The notes under the pieces were generated by a model. The model had not been told where the DNA came from, did no database searches, and saw nothing but the letters and a program-made list of their open reading frames with translations. A DNA stretch of 64,000 nucleotides from JAGLHV01 sp023143305 [NCBI: Clostridia bacterium] (GTDB lineage: Bacteria > CBDUZB01 > JAGLHV01), in assembly GCA_030637025.1 (NCBI GenBank), contig DAOVVV010000004.1, forward strand, positions 1 to 64,000. The letters are read 5' to 3'. The position numbers were made by a program, and so were the translations under genes. The stretch's first letter is position 1; each line of letters starts with the position of its first letter. Below are positions 63,938 to 64,000 of the stretch, in pieces.

Positions 63938-64000
63938 AGACCCTTCGACTCCCTACAAGGAAGTTTATGCTGAACAAAACGAAGTGCTCAGGATCAATGA
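63938..64000. repeat. partial dispersed repeat at the window end
   Basis: CCCTTCGACTCCCTACAAGG...CTGAACAAAACGAAGTGCTC: the CCTTCGAC...CGAAGTGCTCAGG type common in intergenic metagenome DNA. Confidence 0.5.

Overview
The window is about one-third GC and almost all genes lie on the minus strand. It reads as a chromosome fragment of an anaerobic, diderm (outer-membrane) bacterium. A DUF1302-like outer-membrane barrel, a LolA-like lipoprotein-sorting protein, an AsmA-like protein, several lipobox proteins and a PEP-CTERM protein show the diderm envelope. A Rex repressor with NuoE/NuoF-type flavoprotein subunits points to NAD(H)-linked fermentative or hydrogenase metabolism. The taxon cannot be fixed from sequence alone; low GC, PEP-CTERM and FlgD-like sorting tails and abundant short dispersed repeats suggest an uncultured candidate phylum (Omnitrophota or Desantisbacteria type). 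This is inference.

Layout. 1-2.7 kb: rex-nuoE-nuoF operon with a textbook autoregulated Rex promoter. 2.8-19 kb: accessory region rich in likely defence genes: a nonsense-interrupted restriction-endonuclease-like gene, a complete ABC-three-component (ABC-3C) operon, small membrane and zinc-ribbon proteins, two genes bracketed by inverted 105-bp repeats with an IS110 relic, and a run of nuclease-fold, DUF5677 and SAMHD1-like HD genes whose first gene is preceded by a c-di-GMP-I riboswitch and terminator. 19.2-29 kb: probable envelope-lipid cluster: TetR, acyl carrier protein, GNAT, lipid kinase, patatin, RND/MMPL exporter, LolA-like protein, outer-membrane barrel, small membrane protein and an interrupted phasin-like gene. 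29-39 kb: secreted repeat-rich proteins (PEP-CTERM HAF protein, beta-propellers, an eightfold 52-residue repeat protein, a GC-rich TPR protein) and a lone receiver domain. 39-64 kb: mostly core genes: epimerase, transglutaminase, typA, methyltransferase, DEAD helicase, nitroreductase, CrtI-like oxidoreductase, chemotaxis-type signalling protein, three tRNAs, metallophosphoesterase, mnmA, carB, an FtsH-like protease, a TMTC-like glycosyltransferase and a NIL-domain ferredoxin.

Intergenic DNA is full of short MITE-like elements whose ends read GGGGACG...CGTCCCC, plus a separate repeat family that carries a promoter. The best leads are the c-di-GMP riboswitch over a putative defence operon, the ABC-3C operon, the lipid-export cluster and the MITE-like family.
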